Below, piece after piece: positions 9,603-17,976 of a DNA stretch of 64,000 nucleotides. Position 1 is the stretch's first letter; each line of letters begins with the position of its first letter. The notes below the pieces were generated by a model. That model was not told where the DNA came from. It did no database searches and saw only the letters and a list, made by a program, of their open reading frames with translations. Source of the stretch: Variovorax sp. WS11 (GTDB taxonomy: Bacteria; Pseudomonadota; Gammaproteobacteria; Burkholderiales; Burkholderiaceae_C); NCBI RefSeq assembly GCF_010499245.1, contig NZ_JAAGOW010000001.1:1364001-1428000 (forward strand), given 5' to 3'. The position numbers were made by a program, and so were the translations under genes.

Positions 9603-10874
9603 CTATTTCTTCTGCCAAACCGCGGCAAAGAAGCCGTCGGTGGAATGACGGTGCGGCCAAAGCCGCAGATACCGCGCCCCGGCGTCGCCGCCCGCGCAGA
9701 GGTTTTCGGGACCGGCCACCTTCAGGGCGCCCAGCAGCGGCGCGACATCCAGGACCTCGAAATCCGGATGGGCCGCGCCAAAGGCCTCGGCAATGGCTTC
9801 GTTCTCCTCCGGCAGCACGCTGCAGGTGGCATAGACCAAGCGCCCTCCCGGCTTCACCAGGCGCGCGGCGCTCTGCAGGATCGCAGCCTGCTTGGCGATC
9901 AGTTCCTCGATGGCCTTGGGCGACTGCCGCCACTTGAGGTCCGGATTGCGGCGCAGCGTGCCCAGGCCCGAACACGGCGCGTCCACCAGCACGCGGTCGA
10001 TCTTGCCCGCCAGGCGCTTGATGCGCTCGTCGCGCTCGTGAGCGATGGCCGCCGGATGCACGTTCGACAGCTTGCTGCGCGCCAACCGCGGCTTGAGGGC
10101 ATCGAGCCGGTGCGCCGAGGTGTCGAAGGCATAGAGCCGCCCTGTGTTGCGCATGGTGGCACCGATCGCGAGCGTCTTGCCGCCCGCGCCGGCGCAGAAA
10201 TCGACCACCATCTCGCCACGTTTGGCGTCGAGCAGCAGGGCCAGCAGCTGCGAGCCTTCGTCCTGCACCTCGACCGCGCCGCGGGCGAAGGCGTCGAGCC
10301 TGGCGAGCGCCGGCTTTCCATCGACGCGCAGGCCCCAGGGAGAGAAAGGCGTGGGGGCGGCCGGGATGCCCGCGAGGCCCAGCTCCTTTTGCACATCCGG
10401 GCGCTTGTCGGTCAGCGCGTTGACCCGCAGATCGAGCGGCGCGGGCTGCTGCAGGCTTTGCACCAGTGGCCAGAAACCCTCGCCCAGCTGCGCCTTCAGC
10501 GGCGCCACCAGCCATTCAGGCAGGTTGTGGCGATGGCGTTCCAGCAGGTCTTCGGACTTGACCGCATCGCACTGGTCAAGCCAGCGCTTCTCTATGTCGC
10601 TGAGCGCGCTCTTGAGGAAATCGCGCGGACCGTGGAAGCCGAGGATGGCCATGCGCCGCTCCTTCGGCCCGCTGCCGGATGGCGACATGTGGTCGAACAG
10701 CAGCTTCTTGCGCAGCACGGTGTAGACCGTCTCGGCCAGCGTGGCGCGCTCGCGCGGCCCCAGCTCGCGGTGCTCGCGAAAGTAACGGGAGACGACCTGG
10801 TCGGCCGGATGATCGAATTTGAGGGCCAGGCCGACCAGTTCGGCGCAGGAATCGAGGAGGGCTCGGGGATGCAT
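9603..10874 (-). CDS. rsmB: RsmB/NOP-family RNA cytosine-C5 methyltransferase
   Basis: SAM-dependent methyltransferase, most likely the 16S rRNA m5C967 enzyme. The 423-residue length fits RsmB with its N-terminal NusB-like helical domain (about 1-140). SAM motif I reads VVDFCAGAGGKT, and the two catalytic cysteines lie in VDAPCSG and YATCSVLPEEN, as in all m5C RNA methyltransferases. The ATG at 10874 lies 12 bases after the stop of the M48 peptidase gene, so the two are probably one transcript. Specificity for C967 is inferred from the family; other RsmB/NOP members modify different sites. Confidence 0.9.
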   Translation of the reverse strand: MHPRALLDSCAELVGLALKFDHPADQVVSRYFREHRELGPRERATLAETVYTVLRKKLLFDHMSPSGSGPKERRMAILGFHGPRDFLKSALSDIEKRWLDQCDAVKSEDLLERHRHNLPEWLVAPLKAQLGEGFWPLVQSLQQPAPLDLRVNALTDKRPDVQKELGLAGIPAAPTPFSPWGLRVDGKPALARLDAFARGAVEVQDEGSQLLALLLDAKRGEMVVDFCAGAGGKTLAIGATMRNTGRLYAFDTSAHRLDALKPRLARSKLSNVHPAAIAHERDERIKRLAGKIDRVLVDAPCSGLGTLRRNPDLKWRQSPKAIEELIAKQAAILQSAARLVKPGGRLVYATCSVLPEENEAIAEAFGAAHPDFEVLDVAPLLGALKVAGPENLCAGGDAGARYLRLWPHRHSTDGFFAAVWQKK

Positions 10875-10886
10875 GCCCCGATTGTC

Positions 10887-12743
10887 TCAGCCTGCCGTGC
10901 GAGCCCAGATCAGCGCGAAGGCCTGCTGCTCGATCTCCGCCAGCGTCGGCGAATGCCCGGCCCACAGCACCAGGGCGGCGCCCGGCAGGCTCAGCGTCTG
11001 CTCCAGCTCGCGACACAGGTTCCAGCGCTCCTCGTCGGACAGGCCCGGCAGCTCGAGGAACACCACGTAGGCGCGGCGCCACGGAAACTCGCGCAGGTTC
11101 TTGCGCACCAGCCAAGCCCGCGCGACGGCCTTGCAGCGCACCAGGTCCGCCCGCAGCTCGCCCAGCTCGAAGTCGTTCAGGTCGTGGTGGGCGATCTGGC
11201 TGAAGAAGGGCGTGCTCGTGATCTCCTCCCAGGCGCGCTGCTCGGCCTCTTCCGCGGTCTTCATCCGCTCCCGCCAGCGCTTGAGGGCGGCCTCGTCGTG
11301 CGGCCCGGCATCGGTGTCCTCGAGCAGCGCGACCGCATTCCGGGCCGCCCACCAGCGGGTGGCGGTGCTGGACTCGTGCAGCCGGTCCAGCACCGCGAGG
11401 CGGGCCGGGCGGTCCTTCGCCGGCAGCGTCTGCGCCAGGCCCCGCAGTGCGCCAGCGTGGTCGGGCGTGACCTGCAAGGCACGCTCGTAGTGCCCGCGCA
11501 CATCGGCCCTTGCATCCAGGCGGCGCTCGCAATCAGCCCATTCGACCATTTCGTCCGCGCTGTTGCGCCCTGCGCCGGCGGCCAGGGCCGTGGCCCGTTG
11601 CCGCACCCGCAGGAGGTAGGCATGGTGCTGCTTCCAGTCGCTGGCGTGAGTGCGGCGCCATTCCGCATCGAAATGACCGATCCAGCGCGCCCGGTCGGCC
11701 AGCAGGCCGAGTGCCGACTTGGCCGACCAAGCCGGCAGCACCGCCTTCTCGTCGAGAGCATCGAGCCGGTCCCGCAGCACCGGGTGGGTATCGTCGACAT
11801 CGCTCACGCGCCGCAGCGCGCCGCGCAAGGCCTCGCGCGCCAGCTCAGGCGCGACGGGCGCGATCAACTGCACCTCCATCGCCGCGAAAGGGCCGGCCGG
11901 CAGCGCCTCCGTGGCTGCGCGCGCCCAGTGCGCGGGCCAGAATTCGTTCGCGTACCAACTGCTCTTGACGGCAATCTCGGCCAGCGCGGCGGCCGCCACG
12001 TCCGGCCCGAGCAGTCGGGCCGAGATGCGGTCGGCCTCGTACTCGTCCTGCCGCGCCAGCGCGAAGGTCTTGGCGGCGAAGCGCGGGAAGTACCAGCGGA
12101 AGAAGGCCTGCGAGGCCAGCGCCATGACGCCGCTGTCGTTCTGCAGGTTGGCGTCGAGCTTGAGCCAGGACAGGCGCGTGCGGTAGATCCAGGCGCTCAG
12201 CTTGCCGTGGTTCCCGCGCAGGTGACCGTACTCATGGGCCAGCACCGACAGCAGCCGGCGCCGGTCCAGCGCCATCAGCAGCGGCAGCCCCACGCTCAGG
12301 TAATTGACCGCGCCGCCGAAGAGGCCGAAGCGCGGCAGCTGGCGGATGCTGGCGTTGAACTCGCCGTCGAGGTAGACATGGTGAACCGGCGGTCCGTCGA
12401 TCTTCCGGCGGATGCGGTCCAGTCCTTCGAAGAGCTGGGGCGCATCTTCGGGCGCCAGCCGCACGCCCTGCGGTTCGTCCAGCCGAACCCAGAGCGCCCG
12501 CAGCGTGGCCCATAGCAGGCCGAGCGCGAATAGCAGCAGCCAGCCCCGCGTGAAATTGAAGCGCCCATGCCCCAGCGAAAGCAGCACCCAGGCGATGATG
12601 CCGACCGCGAGCGCCATGCACGCGATCACCCACAAGTAGCCCAGCGCGGCGAACACCGCGACCCCGCGGCGATAGCCCTGGCTGTCGTCCGCGCTGGCAT
12701 GCTCGCTCAAGCGCACGAGGTGAACAAAATCGGCGCGATCCAT
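10887..12743 (-). CDS. M48-family membrane metallopeptidase
   Basis: A 618-residue zinc peptidase anchored by two hydrophobic segments (about 27-56 and 66-84). The active site HEYGH is at 170-174 (within HEYGHLRGNH) and the third zinc ligand lies in EYEAD near 234-238, both typical of M48 (HtpX/Ste24-like) enzymes. The C-terminal 250 residues are helical and include a TPR-like stretch (GHYERALQVTPDHAGALRGLA), which suggests partner or substrate binding. GAGGAG lies just upstream of the ATG at 12743. It starts back-to-back with the DUF1653 gene and runs into rsmB. Substrate unknown; membrane-protein quality control is the usual role. Confidence 0.85.
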   Translation of the reverse strand: MDRADFVHLVRLSEHASADDSQGYRRGVAVFAALGYLWVIACMALAVGIIAWVLLSLGHGRFNFTRGWLLLFALGLLWATLRALWVRLDEPQGVRLAPEDAPQLFEGLDRIRRKIDGPPVHHVYLDGEFNASIRQLPRFGLFGGAVNYLSVGLPLLMALDRRRLLSVLAHEYGHLRGNHGKLSAWIYRTRLSWLKLDANLQNDSGVMALASQAFFRWYFPRFAAKTFALARQDEYEADRISARLLGPDVAAAALAEIAVKSSWYANEFWPAHWARAATEALPAGPFAAMEVQLIAPVAPELAREALRGALRRVSDVDDTHPVLRDRLDALDEKAVLPAWSAKSALGLLADRARWIGHFDAEWRRTHASDWKQHHAYLLRVRQRATALAAGAGRNSADEMVEWADCERRLDARADVRGHYERALQVTPDHAGALRGLAQTLPAKDRPARLAVLDRLHESSTATRWWAARNAVALLEDTDAGPHDEAALKRWRERMKTAEEAEQRAWEEITSTPFFSQIAHHDLNDFELGELRADLVRCKAVARAWLVRKNLREFPWRRAYVVFLELPGLSDEERWNLCRELEQTLSLPGAALVLWAGHSPTLAEIEQQAFALIWARTAG

Positions 12744-12769
12744 CCCGACTCCTCAGAAGCTTGAAGCCC

Positions 12770-13015
12770 ATGACCAGCCCGACCGACGACGACCTGCCGC
12801 CCTTGATCGAGACCCCGCCCGGCCGCTATCGCCACTACAAGGGCGGCGAATACGAAGTGCTGGGCACCGTTCGCCACAGCGAGACCCTGGAGCCGATGAC
12901 GCTTTATCGCGCGCTCTATGGCGCGCAGGGCCTGTGGGTGCGCCCCGCAGCCATGTTCGGCGAGATGGTTGAAATCGACGGCCGGCCTCAGCCGCGCTTC
13001 GCACGGATCGGATAG
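12770..13015 (+). CDS. DUF1653 family protein
   Basis: A small 81-residue soluble protein that matches the DUF1653 pattern throughout: RYRHYKGGEYEVLG, VRHSETLEPMTLYRALYG, GLWVRPAAMFGE. The function of the family is not established. I chose the ATG at 12770; a TTG nine bases upstream is also in frame. It is divergent from the M48 peptidase gene with only 26 bases between the two starts, so their promoters must overlap the neighbouring coding regions or each other. Confidence 0.85.
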   Translation: MTSPTDDDLPPLIETPPGRYRHYKGGEYEVLGTVRHSETLEPMTLYRALYGAQGLWVRPAAMFGEMVEIDGRPQPRFARIG

Positions 13016-13046
13016 GGCCAGAGGGGCAGCGCAACGCGGACTTTCT

Positions 13047-13384
13047 TCAGCCGCAGCGCACGGCCGTCACACGGTTGCGGGCATCGACAACGAGGTTGAG
13101 TCGGCCGCCGTTGAACGCCATCGTGACCGCCTGTTGGGCTTCAGCGTGCGCACGCTCTGAGCCCCGGCGCGGACGCGGGCCGCGGCCTCGAGTTGCGGTG
13201 CGGCCGGCTGGCCGACCGCGAACCTGGCATCGTCGGCGCGGCATAGCGGCGGCGGCTCGGGTGCCGGGGCGACTGCCACGGGAGCGGGAGCCGGGACCGG
13301 CGCTGGCGCGGTCGCAGGGGCAGCGCAGCCAGATAACAATGCCGCGGCGGCCAGCGCTGGCAAGGGCAGAAAACGACGATTCAC
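13047..13384 (-). pseudogene. I78-family peptidase-inhibitor-like lipoprotein, frameshifted
   Basis: A GTG at 13384 with GGAGAG upstream opens a lipoprotein signal peptide (VNRRFLPLPALAAAALLSGC, lipobox LSGC), followed by a proline/alanine linker and CRADDARFAVGQPA...GAQSVRTLKP. The expected continuation QAVTMAFNGGRLNLVVDARN then VTAVRCG is present but in another reading frame. One base is missing between about 13132 and 13138 (CCCAACAGG where CCCAACCAGG would keep frame). Joined, the two parts give a complete I78-type inhibitor of about 110 residues. Either the gene is broken or the base is a sequencing error. It lies 32 bases after purN on the same strand. The I78 assignment is from the CRADDA, GAxxxR and C-terminal CG pattern. 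Confidence 0.75.
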
Positions 13385-13416
13385 GAAGAAGCTCTCCAGG
13401 GGAAAGCGAGATTGTG

Positions 13417-14001
13417 TCAGTTTGTTTCTGACAACCAACTTGCAATTGCCTGCGGGTAAACCCTGTGTTCTTGCGCCAGCACCCGAGCGGAGAGGGTTTC
13501 GGGCGTGTCGTCCGAGAGGATCGGAACCACCGCCTGCGCCAAGATCGGCCCATGGTCGAGGTCGACCGTCACCTGGTGCACGGTCAGCCCTGCCACCTTG
13601 CAACCGGCTTCGATGGCGCGGCGGTGCGTGTGTAGCCCCGGAAAGGCCGGCAGCAGCGAGGGATGGATATTGAGCAGGCGGCCTTCGTACCGGGCCACGA
13701 AGCCCGGCGTCAGGATGCGCATGAAGCCGGCCAGCACCACCAGCGCCGGTGCATGCGCATCGATCGCATCGGCCAGCGCCGCATCGAAGGCCTCGCGATT
13801 CGGGTAGTCCTGGTGCGCGACGACTGCGGTCGCGATGCCTTGAGCCTGCGCGAGGGCGAGTCCGCCCGCATCCGCCTTGTTGCTGATCACCGCGGCCACC
13901 CGCGCGTCGAAGCGCCGGGCCCAGTGCTCGCGCTCGGCGGCGCGCACGATGGCCGCCATGTTGGAGCCGCCGCCGGAGATCAGGATCACGATGTTTCTCA
14001 T
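13417..14001 (-). CDS. purN: Phosphoribosylglycinamide formyltransferase
   Basis: Transfers a formyl group from 10-formyltetrahydrofolate to GAR, the third step of purine synthesis (EC 2.1.2.2). The 194-residue protein starts MRNIVILISGGGSNM, with the phosphate-binding loop, and has the catalytic NIHPSLLPAFPG (Asn and His) and the later GLTVHQVTVDLDHGPI with the essential aspartate. The ATG at 14001 is chosen because the conserved beta strand begins there; codons upstream are not family sequence. It is divergent from the acyl-CoA dehydrogenase gene and is followed by the frameshifted lipoprotein gene. Confidence 0.95.
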   Translation of the reverse strand: MRNIVILISGGGSNMAAIVRAAEREHWARRFDARVAAVISNKADAGGLALAQAQGIATAVVAHQDYPNREAFDAALADAIDAHAPALVVLAGFMRILTPGFVARYEGRLLNIHPSLLPAFPGLHTHRRAIEAGCKVAGLTVHQVTVDLDHGPILAQAVVPILSDDTPETLSARVLAQEHRVYPQAIASWLSETN

Positions 14002-14083
14002 GGGAGGCGGGATTATCTGTGCTCGTTTCCACCCCCTGCTTTTGTCGCCGCGCTGACAGCGCAAACAAGCACGACCGTGCTAA

Positions 14084-14095
14084 AACCGATCGGTT
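14084..14095. promoter_or_regulatory. Palindrome AACCGATCGGTT, candidate operator
   Basis: A perfect 12-base palindrome lies 55 bases before the first acyl-CoA dehydrogenase gene and about 85 bases before purN. ACCGATCGGT-type palindromes are typical TetR-family operators, and such regulators often control fatty-acid-degradation genes, but no tetR gene is in this window. Confidence 0.45.
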
Positions 14096-14149
14096 CGACA
14101 GACCGACGCGCCGCCTTCGTGGCGCCCGACCAACACAGCGAGGCAACGC

Positions 14150-15352
14150 ATGGATTTGAGCTTCACGCCCGAGGAACAGAAGTTCCGCGAAGAGATTCGC
14201 GCCTGGGTCAAGGACAACCTCCCCCAAGACATCTCCCACAAGGTGCACAACGCCCTGGAGCTCACGCGCGACGATATGCAGCGCTGGGCCAGGATCCTCG
14301 GCAAGAAGGGCTGGCTGGGCTACGGCTGGCCGGTGGAGTTCGGCGGCCCGGGCTGGACTGCGGTGCAGAAGCACCTGTTCGAGGAAGAAACCGCGCTGGC
14401 CGGCGCGCCGCGCATCGTGCCCTTCGGGCCTGTGATGGTGGCGCCCGTGATCCAGGCCTTCGGCAACGCCGAGCAGCACAAGCGCTTCCTGCCCGGCATC
14501 GCAAGCGGCGAGGTGTGGTGGAGCCAGGGCTACAGCGAACCCGGCTCAGGCTCGGACCTGGCCTCGGTCAAGACCCGCGCCGAACGCAAGGGCGAAAAGT
14601 ACATCGTGAACGGCCAGAAGACCTGGACCACCCTCGGCCAGTACGGCGAGTGGATCTTCTGCCTTGTGCGCACCAGCAACGAAGGCAAGCCGCAGACAGG
14701 CATCAGCTTCCTGCTGATCGACATGAAGTCGCCCGGCGTCACTGTGCGGCCGATCAAGCTGATGGACGGCGGCCACGAGGTCAACGAGGTGTTCTTCGAC
14801 AACGTCGAGGTGCCTGCCGAGAACCTGATCGGCGAAGAGAACAAGGGCTGGACCTATGCCAAGCACCTGCTGTCCCACGAGCGCACCAACATTGCCGACG
14901 TCAACCGCGCCAAGCGCGAGCTGGAGCGCCTGAAGCGCATCGCCAAGCGTGAAGGGGTGTGGGCATCTACCGGAGGGGATTCATATGCTGCGCGCTTTCG
15001 CGACGAGATAGCCAAGCTCGAGGTCGATGTGGTCGCGCTCGAGATGCTGGTGCTGCGCGTGCTCTCCGCCGCCACCTCGGGCAAGAACTCGCTCGACATC
15101 GCCGGCCTGCTCAAGATCAAGGGCAGCGAGATCCAGCAGCGTTACTCCGAGCTCATGATGCTGGCGGCCGGCCCCTTCGCGCTGCCGTTGATCCGCGAGG
15201 CCATGGCCGCAGGCTGGCAGGGCGACTTCCCCGGCGGCCACCCCGAGCTGGCGCCGCTGTCGACCACCTACTTCAACATGCGCAAGACCACCATCTACGG
15301 CGGCAGCAACGAAGTGCAGCGCAACATCGTCGCTCAGACCGTCCTCGGTTGA
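14150..15352 (+). CDS. Acyl-CoA dehydrogenase, large subunit of a PimC/PimD-like pair
   Basis: FAD-dependent enzyme that introduces the alpha-beta double bond in acyl-CoA thioesters. The 400-residue protein has the N-terminal helical domain, a central beta domain (WWSQGYSEPGSGSDLASVKT, WTTLGQY) and the C-terminal FAD-binding helices ending YGGSNEVQRNIVAQTVLG. GAGG precedes the ATG at 14150. It lies 28 bases before a second, shorter acyl-CoA dehydrogenase gene; such pairs are known as the pimeloyl-CoA dehydrogenase large and small subunits and related heteromeric enzymes. The real substrate is not evident. A palindrome upstream may be its operator. Confidence 0.88.
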   Translation: MDLSFTPEEQKFREEIRAWVKDNLPQDISHKVHNALELTRDDMQRWARILGKKGWLGYGWPVEFGGPGWTAVQKHLFEEETALAGAPRIVPFGPVMVAPVIQAFGNAEQHKRFLPGIASGEVWWSQGYSEPGSGSDLASVKTRAERKGEKYIVNGQKTWTTLGQYGEWIFCLVRTSNEGKPQTGISFLLIDMKSPGVTVRPIKLMDGGHEVNEVFFDNVEVPAENLIGEENKGWTYAKHLLSHERTNIADVNRAKRELERLKRIAKREGVWASTGGDSYAARFRDEIAKLEVDVVALEMLVLRVLSAATSGKNSLDIAGLLKIKGSEIQQRYSELMMLAAGPFALPLIREAMAAGWQGDFPGGHPELAPLSTTYFNMRKTTIYGGSNEVQRNIVAQTVLG

Positions 15353-15380
15353 GCGCCACACAGCAGCAAGGAACGAGACG

Positions 15381-16496
15381 ATGGACTTCAATTTCAGCGA
15401 CGACCAGCAGCAGCTTCGCGACGCCGTCGCCAAGTGGGTGGAAAAGGGCTACGGCTTCGAGCGCCGCCGCGGCATCGAGGCCGCGGGCGGCTTCTCGCGC
15501 GAGGCCTGGGACGAACTGGCCGAGCTCGGCCTGGGCGGCCTCTACATCCCCGAGGACGAAGGCGGGCTGGGCATGGGCCCGGTCGAAGGCATGGTGGTGA
15601 TGGAAGAGCTGGGCCGCGGCATCGTGCTGGAGCCCCTGGCGCAATCCTTCATCGCCGGCGCCGTGCTCGCCGGCCATGCCGACGAGGACACCCGGGACAG
15701 CTGGCTGCCGCGCATTGCCGGCGGCCAGGCGCTGGTGGTGCTGGCCCAGCAGGAGCGCAAGGCACGCTTTCGGCTCGACGTCTGCGAGGCCAAGGCCACG
15801 AAGGACGGCGACACCTACCGCCTGAGCGGCACCAAGAGCCTGGTGCCGGCCGGCGACGAAGCCGATGCCTTCATCGTGCCCGCGCAGTTGGACGGCAAGA
15901 TCGCCCTCTTCCTCGTCCCGCGCTCCGAGGACGGCGTGGCCGCGCGCGGCTACGGCACCCAGGATGGCAGCCGCGCAGCCGAGGTCGTCTTCGACAAGGC
16001 CGCCGCCACGCTGGTCGCGCAGGACGGGCTGCCGGCGCTCGAGCACGCGGTCGACATCGGCATCGCCGCCGCCTGCGCCGAGGGCGTGGGCGTGATGGAC
16101 AAGACCCTCGCGCTCACCATCGAATACATGAACACGCGCAAGCAGTTCGGCACCGCCATCGCCAATTTCCAGGCGCTGCGCCATCGCGTGGCCGACATGA
16201 AGATGCAGCTCGAGCTGGCCCGCTCGATGAGCTATTACGCGTCCCTGAGGCTCAACGCCCCGGCCGCCGAGCGCCGCCAGGCGATGGCTCGTGCCAAGTA
16301 CCAGCTGGGCGTTTCCATGCGCTTCATCGGCCAGCAGTCGGTCCAGCTGCACGGCGGCATCGGCGTGACCGACGAGTACATCGGCAGCCACTACTTCCGA
16401 AAGCTGACCCAGCTGGAGATGGTGTTCGGCGACACCCTGCACCACCTCGGCGAGGTATCGTCTCGCATGCAGGACAGCGCCGGCGTCTTTGCATGA
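15381..16496 (+). CDS. Acyl-CoA dehydrogenase, small subunit of a PimC/PimD-like pair
   Basis: A 371-residue acyl-CoA dehydrogenase family protein with N-terminal MDFNFSDDQQQLRDAVAKWV, middle GTKSLVPAGDEADAF and C-terminal helices (YMNTRKQFGTAIANFQALRHR, QLHGGIGVTDEYIGSHYFRKL). In heteromeric acyl-CoA dehydrogenases one chain often lacks part of the active site; which chain is catalytic here cannot be settled by eye. AAGGAACGAG precedes the ATG at 15381. It forms a two-gene unit with the preceding dehydrogenase and is followed by a strong terminator. Likely role: beta-oxidation of a dicarboxylic, branched or steroid-type acyl-CoA. Confidence 0.85.
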   Translation: MDFNFSDDQQQLRDAVAKWVEKGYGFERRRGIEAAGGFSREAWDELAELGLGGLYIPEDEGGLGMGPVEGMVVMEELGRGIVLEPLAQSFIAGAVLAGHADEDTRDSWLPRIAGGQALVVLAQQERKARFRLDVCEAKATKDGDTYRLSGTKSLVPAGDEADAFIVPAQLDGKIALFLVPRSEDGVAARGYGTQDGSRAAEVVFDKAAATLVAQDGLPALEHAVDIGIAAACAEGVGVMDKTLALTIEYMNTRKQFGTAIANFQALRHRVADMKMQLELARSMSYYASLRLNAPAAERRQAMARAKYQLGVSMRFIGQQSVQLHGGIGVTDEYIGSHYFRKLTQLEMVFGDTLHHLGEVSSRMQDSAGVFA

Positions 16497-16506
16497 CACG
16501 CAGAGC

Positions 16507-16527
16507 TGCTATCTTTTTCCGATAGCA
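16507..16527. repeat. Short palindrome TGCTATC-N7-GATAGCA
   Basis: A perfect 7-bp inverted repeat with a pyrimidine loop (TTTTTCC) lies between the second dehydrogenase and its terminator. Similar GCTATC-poly(A/T)-GATAGC-like elements occur at 18678-18694 and 35550-35566, so it looks like a small interspersed repeat rather than part of the terminator. Confidence 0.5.
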
Positions 16528-16531
16528 CGCC

Positions 16532-16567
16532 GCGCCCGCCAGACCTGTGCTGGCGGGCGCTTTCTTT
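16532..16567 (+). terminator. Rho-independent terminator after the acyl-CoA dehydrogenase pair
   Basis: GCGCCCGCCAG and CTGGCGGGCGC form a perfect 11-bp stem with a 7-base loop, followed by TTTCTTT. It ends 18 bases before the start of the next gene on the same strand, which must therefore have its own weak promoter or rely on read-through. Confidence 0.85.
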
Positions 16568-16584
16568 ATTGCGCCGGAGCTTCC

Positions 16585-17964
16585 ATGCACACTCGCCGAC
16601 ACCTGATCGCCTTCAGCCTCGCCACGACCATGCTCGCCGCCTGCAGCTCCGTGCCCACCATGACCGATCGTCCACCGATCGTCTTCATGCACGGCAACGG
16701 CGATTCGGCGGCGCTGTGGCTGACCACGCTGTGGCGCTTCGAGTCGAACGGCTGGCCGCGCGACCGGCTGTTCGCGCCCGACCAGCCCTTTCCGCTCGCG
16801 CGCGACGATGACGGCGTGGCGCAGCCCGGGCGCAGTTCGACCGCCGAGTCGATGGCCTTCCTCAAGGCCGAGGTCGAGCGCGTGCTGAAGGCCACCGGCG
16901 CGCCCAAGGTGGTGCTGATCGGCAACTCGCGCGGCGGCAACACCATCCGCAACTACGTGCAGAGCGGCGGCGGCGACCAGGTCGTGAGCCATGTGGTGCT
17001 GGGCGGCAATCCGGCCCATGGCATCTGGGCCGTGAAGGGCCTGCGAGAAGGCAGCGAGTTTTCGGGCCTGAGCCCCTTCATCCAGCAGCTCAATGCGCCG
17101 AAGAACACGGCTGGCGACGAGGTCGCACCCGGCGTGAAGTGGCTCACCATCCGGTCGGACAACAACGACAAATACGCGCAGCCCGACGGCGTGTGGATCG
17201 GGGCCAAGGGCACGGCCACGAACATCGGCTTCGACGGGCCGGCGCTCAAGGGGGCGACCAACATCGCGCTGCCGCGCGTGGACCACCGCGAGACCTCCTT
17301 CTCGCCGGTCGCTTTCAACGCAACCTGGCGCTTCCTGACCGGCGAGGCACCACGCACGTTGCAGCCGGTGGCGGAATCGACTGTCGCGCTCTCCGGCCGG
17401 GTCACGGGCCTTGGGCTCGATCCGCTCAATCCCGCCAGCGGCGCGTTCGTCAACAACCTGCCCCTGGCCGGTGCGCGGCTCGCCATCTACGCCGTCGATG
17501 CCGCGACCGGCGCCCGCCGCGGCCAGGCGGTCTGGGAGCAGACCATCGATGCGGACGGCCGCTGGGGCCCTTTCGCCGGGCAAGCGACGACCGCCTATGA
17601 GTTCGTGCTGAGCGCGCCGGGCTACGCCGCCACGCACATCTACCGCAGCCCTTTCCCGCGCTCCAGCGCCGTGGTGCAGCTGCGGCCCGAACGCCTTGCC
17701 GAAGCCGACCGCGATGCCAAGGCCCTGGTCATCTTCACGCGGCCGCGCGGCTATTTCGACGCCCAGCGCGACACCATGCGCTTCAACGGACAGAGCGCGC
17801 TGCCCGGCGTTCCGCCCCAGGGCGCCGGGGTCTCGAGCTCGAAGATCCGGCTGGCGAGCGATGCGCCGGAAAGCGTGACGGCGGAGTTCAATGGCGAGCG
17901 CCTGGCCGGCCGGACCTGGCCGGCCGAGAAGGGCGAGATCAGCGTGCTCGAGCTGAGCTACTGA
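16585..17964 (+). CDS. Alpha/beta-hydrolase lipoprotein (esterase/lipase-like)
   Basis: A 459-residue exported hydrolase. The N-terminus is a lipoprotein signal (MHTRRHLIAFSLATTMLAAC, lipobox LAAC with Cys20). The oxyanion motif FMHGNGDS is near 34-41 and the nucleophile elbow GNSRGGN puts the catalytic Ser at 115; the histidine is probably in RVDHRE. Residues about 290-459 form an extra beta-rich domain of the carboxypeptidase-regulatory type (ALSGRVTGLGLDPLNPASGAF...GARLAIYAVDAATG). The GGAGC site fits the ATG at 16585. The substrate is not evident; a lipid or polyester is likely. It is convergent with the HNH gene. Confidence 0.75.
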   Translation: MHTRRHLIAFSLATTMLAACSSVPTMTDRPPIVFMHGNGDSAALWLTTLWRFESNGWPRDRLFAPDQPFPLARDDDGVAQPGRSSTAESMAFLKAEVERVLKATGAPKVVLIGNSRGGNTIRNYVQSGGGDQVVSHVVLGGNPAHGIWAVKGLREGSEFSGLSPFIQQLNAPKNTAGDEVAPGVKWLTIRSDNNDKYAQPDGVWIGAKGTATNIGFDGPALKGATNIALPRVDHRETSFSPVAFNATWRFLTGEAPRTLQPVAESTVALSGRVTGLGLDPLNPASGAFVNNLPLAGARLAIYAVDAATGARRGQAVWEQTIDADGRWGPFAGQATTAYEFVLSAPGYAATHIYRSPFPRSSAVVQLRPERLAEADRDAKALVIFTRPRGYFDAQRDTMRFNGQSALPGVPPQGAGVSSSKIRLASDAPESVTAEFNGERLAGRTWPAEKGEISVLELSY

Positions 17965-17976
17965 GACGAGCGCGCG

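Noticed and set aside
9645..12515. Plus-strand open frame of about 956 codons opposite rsmB and the M48 peptidase
   Set aside because: Shadow frame: both genes on the other strand have catalytic motifs and good starts.
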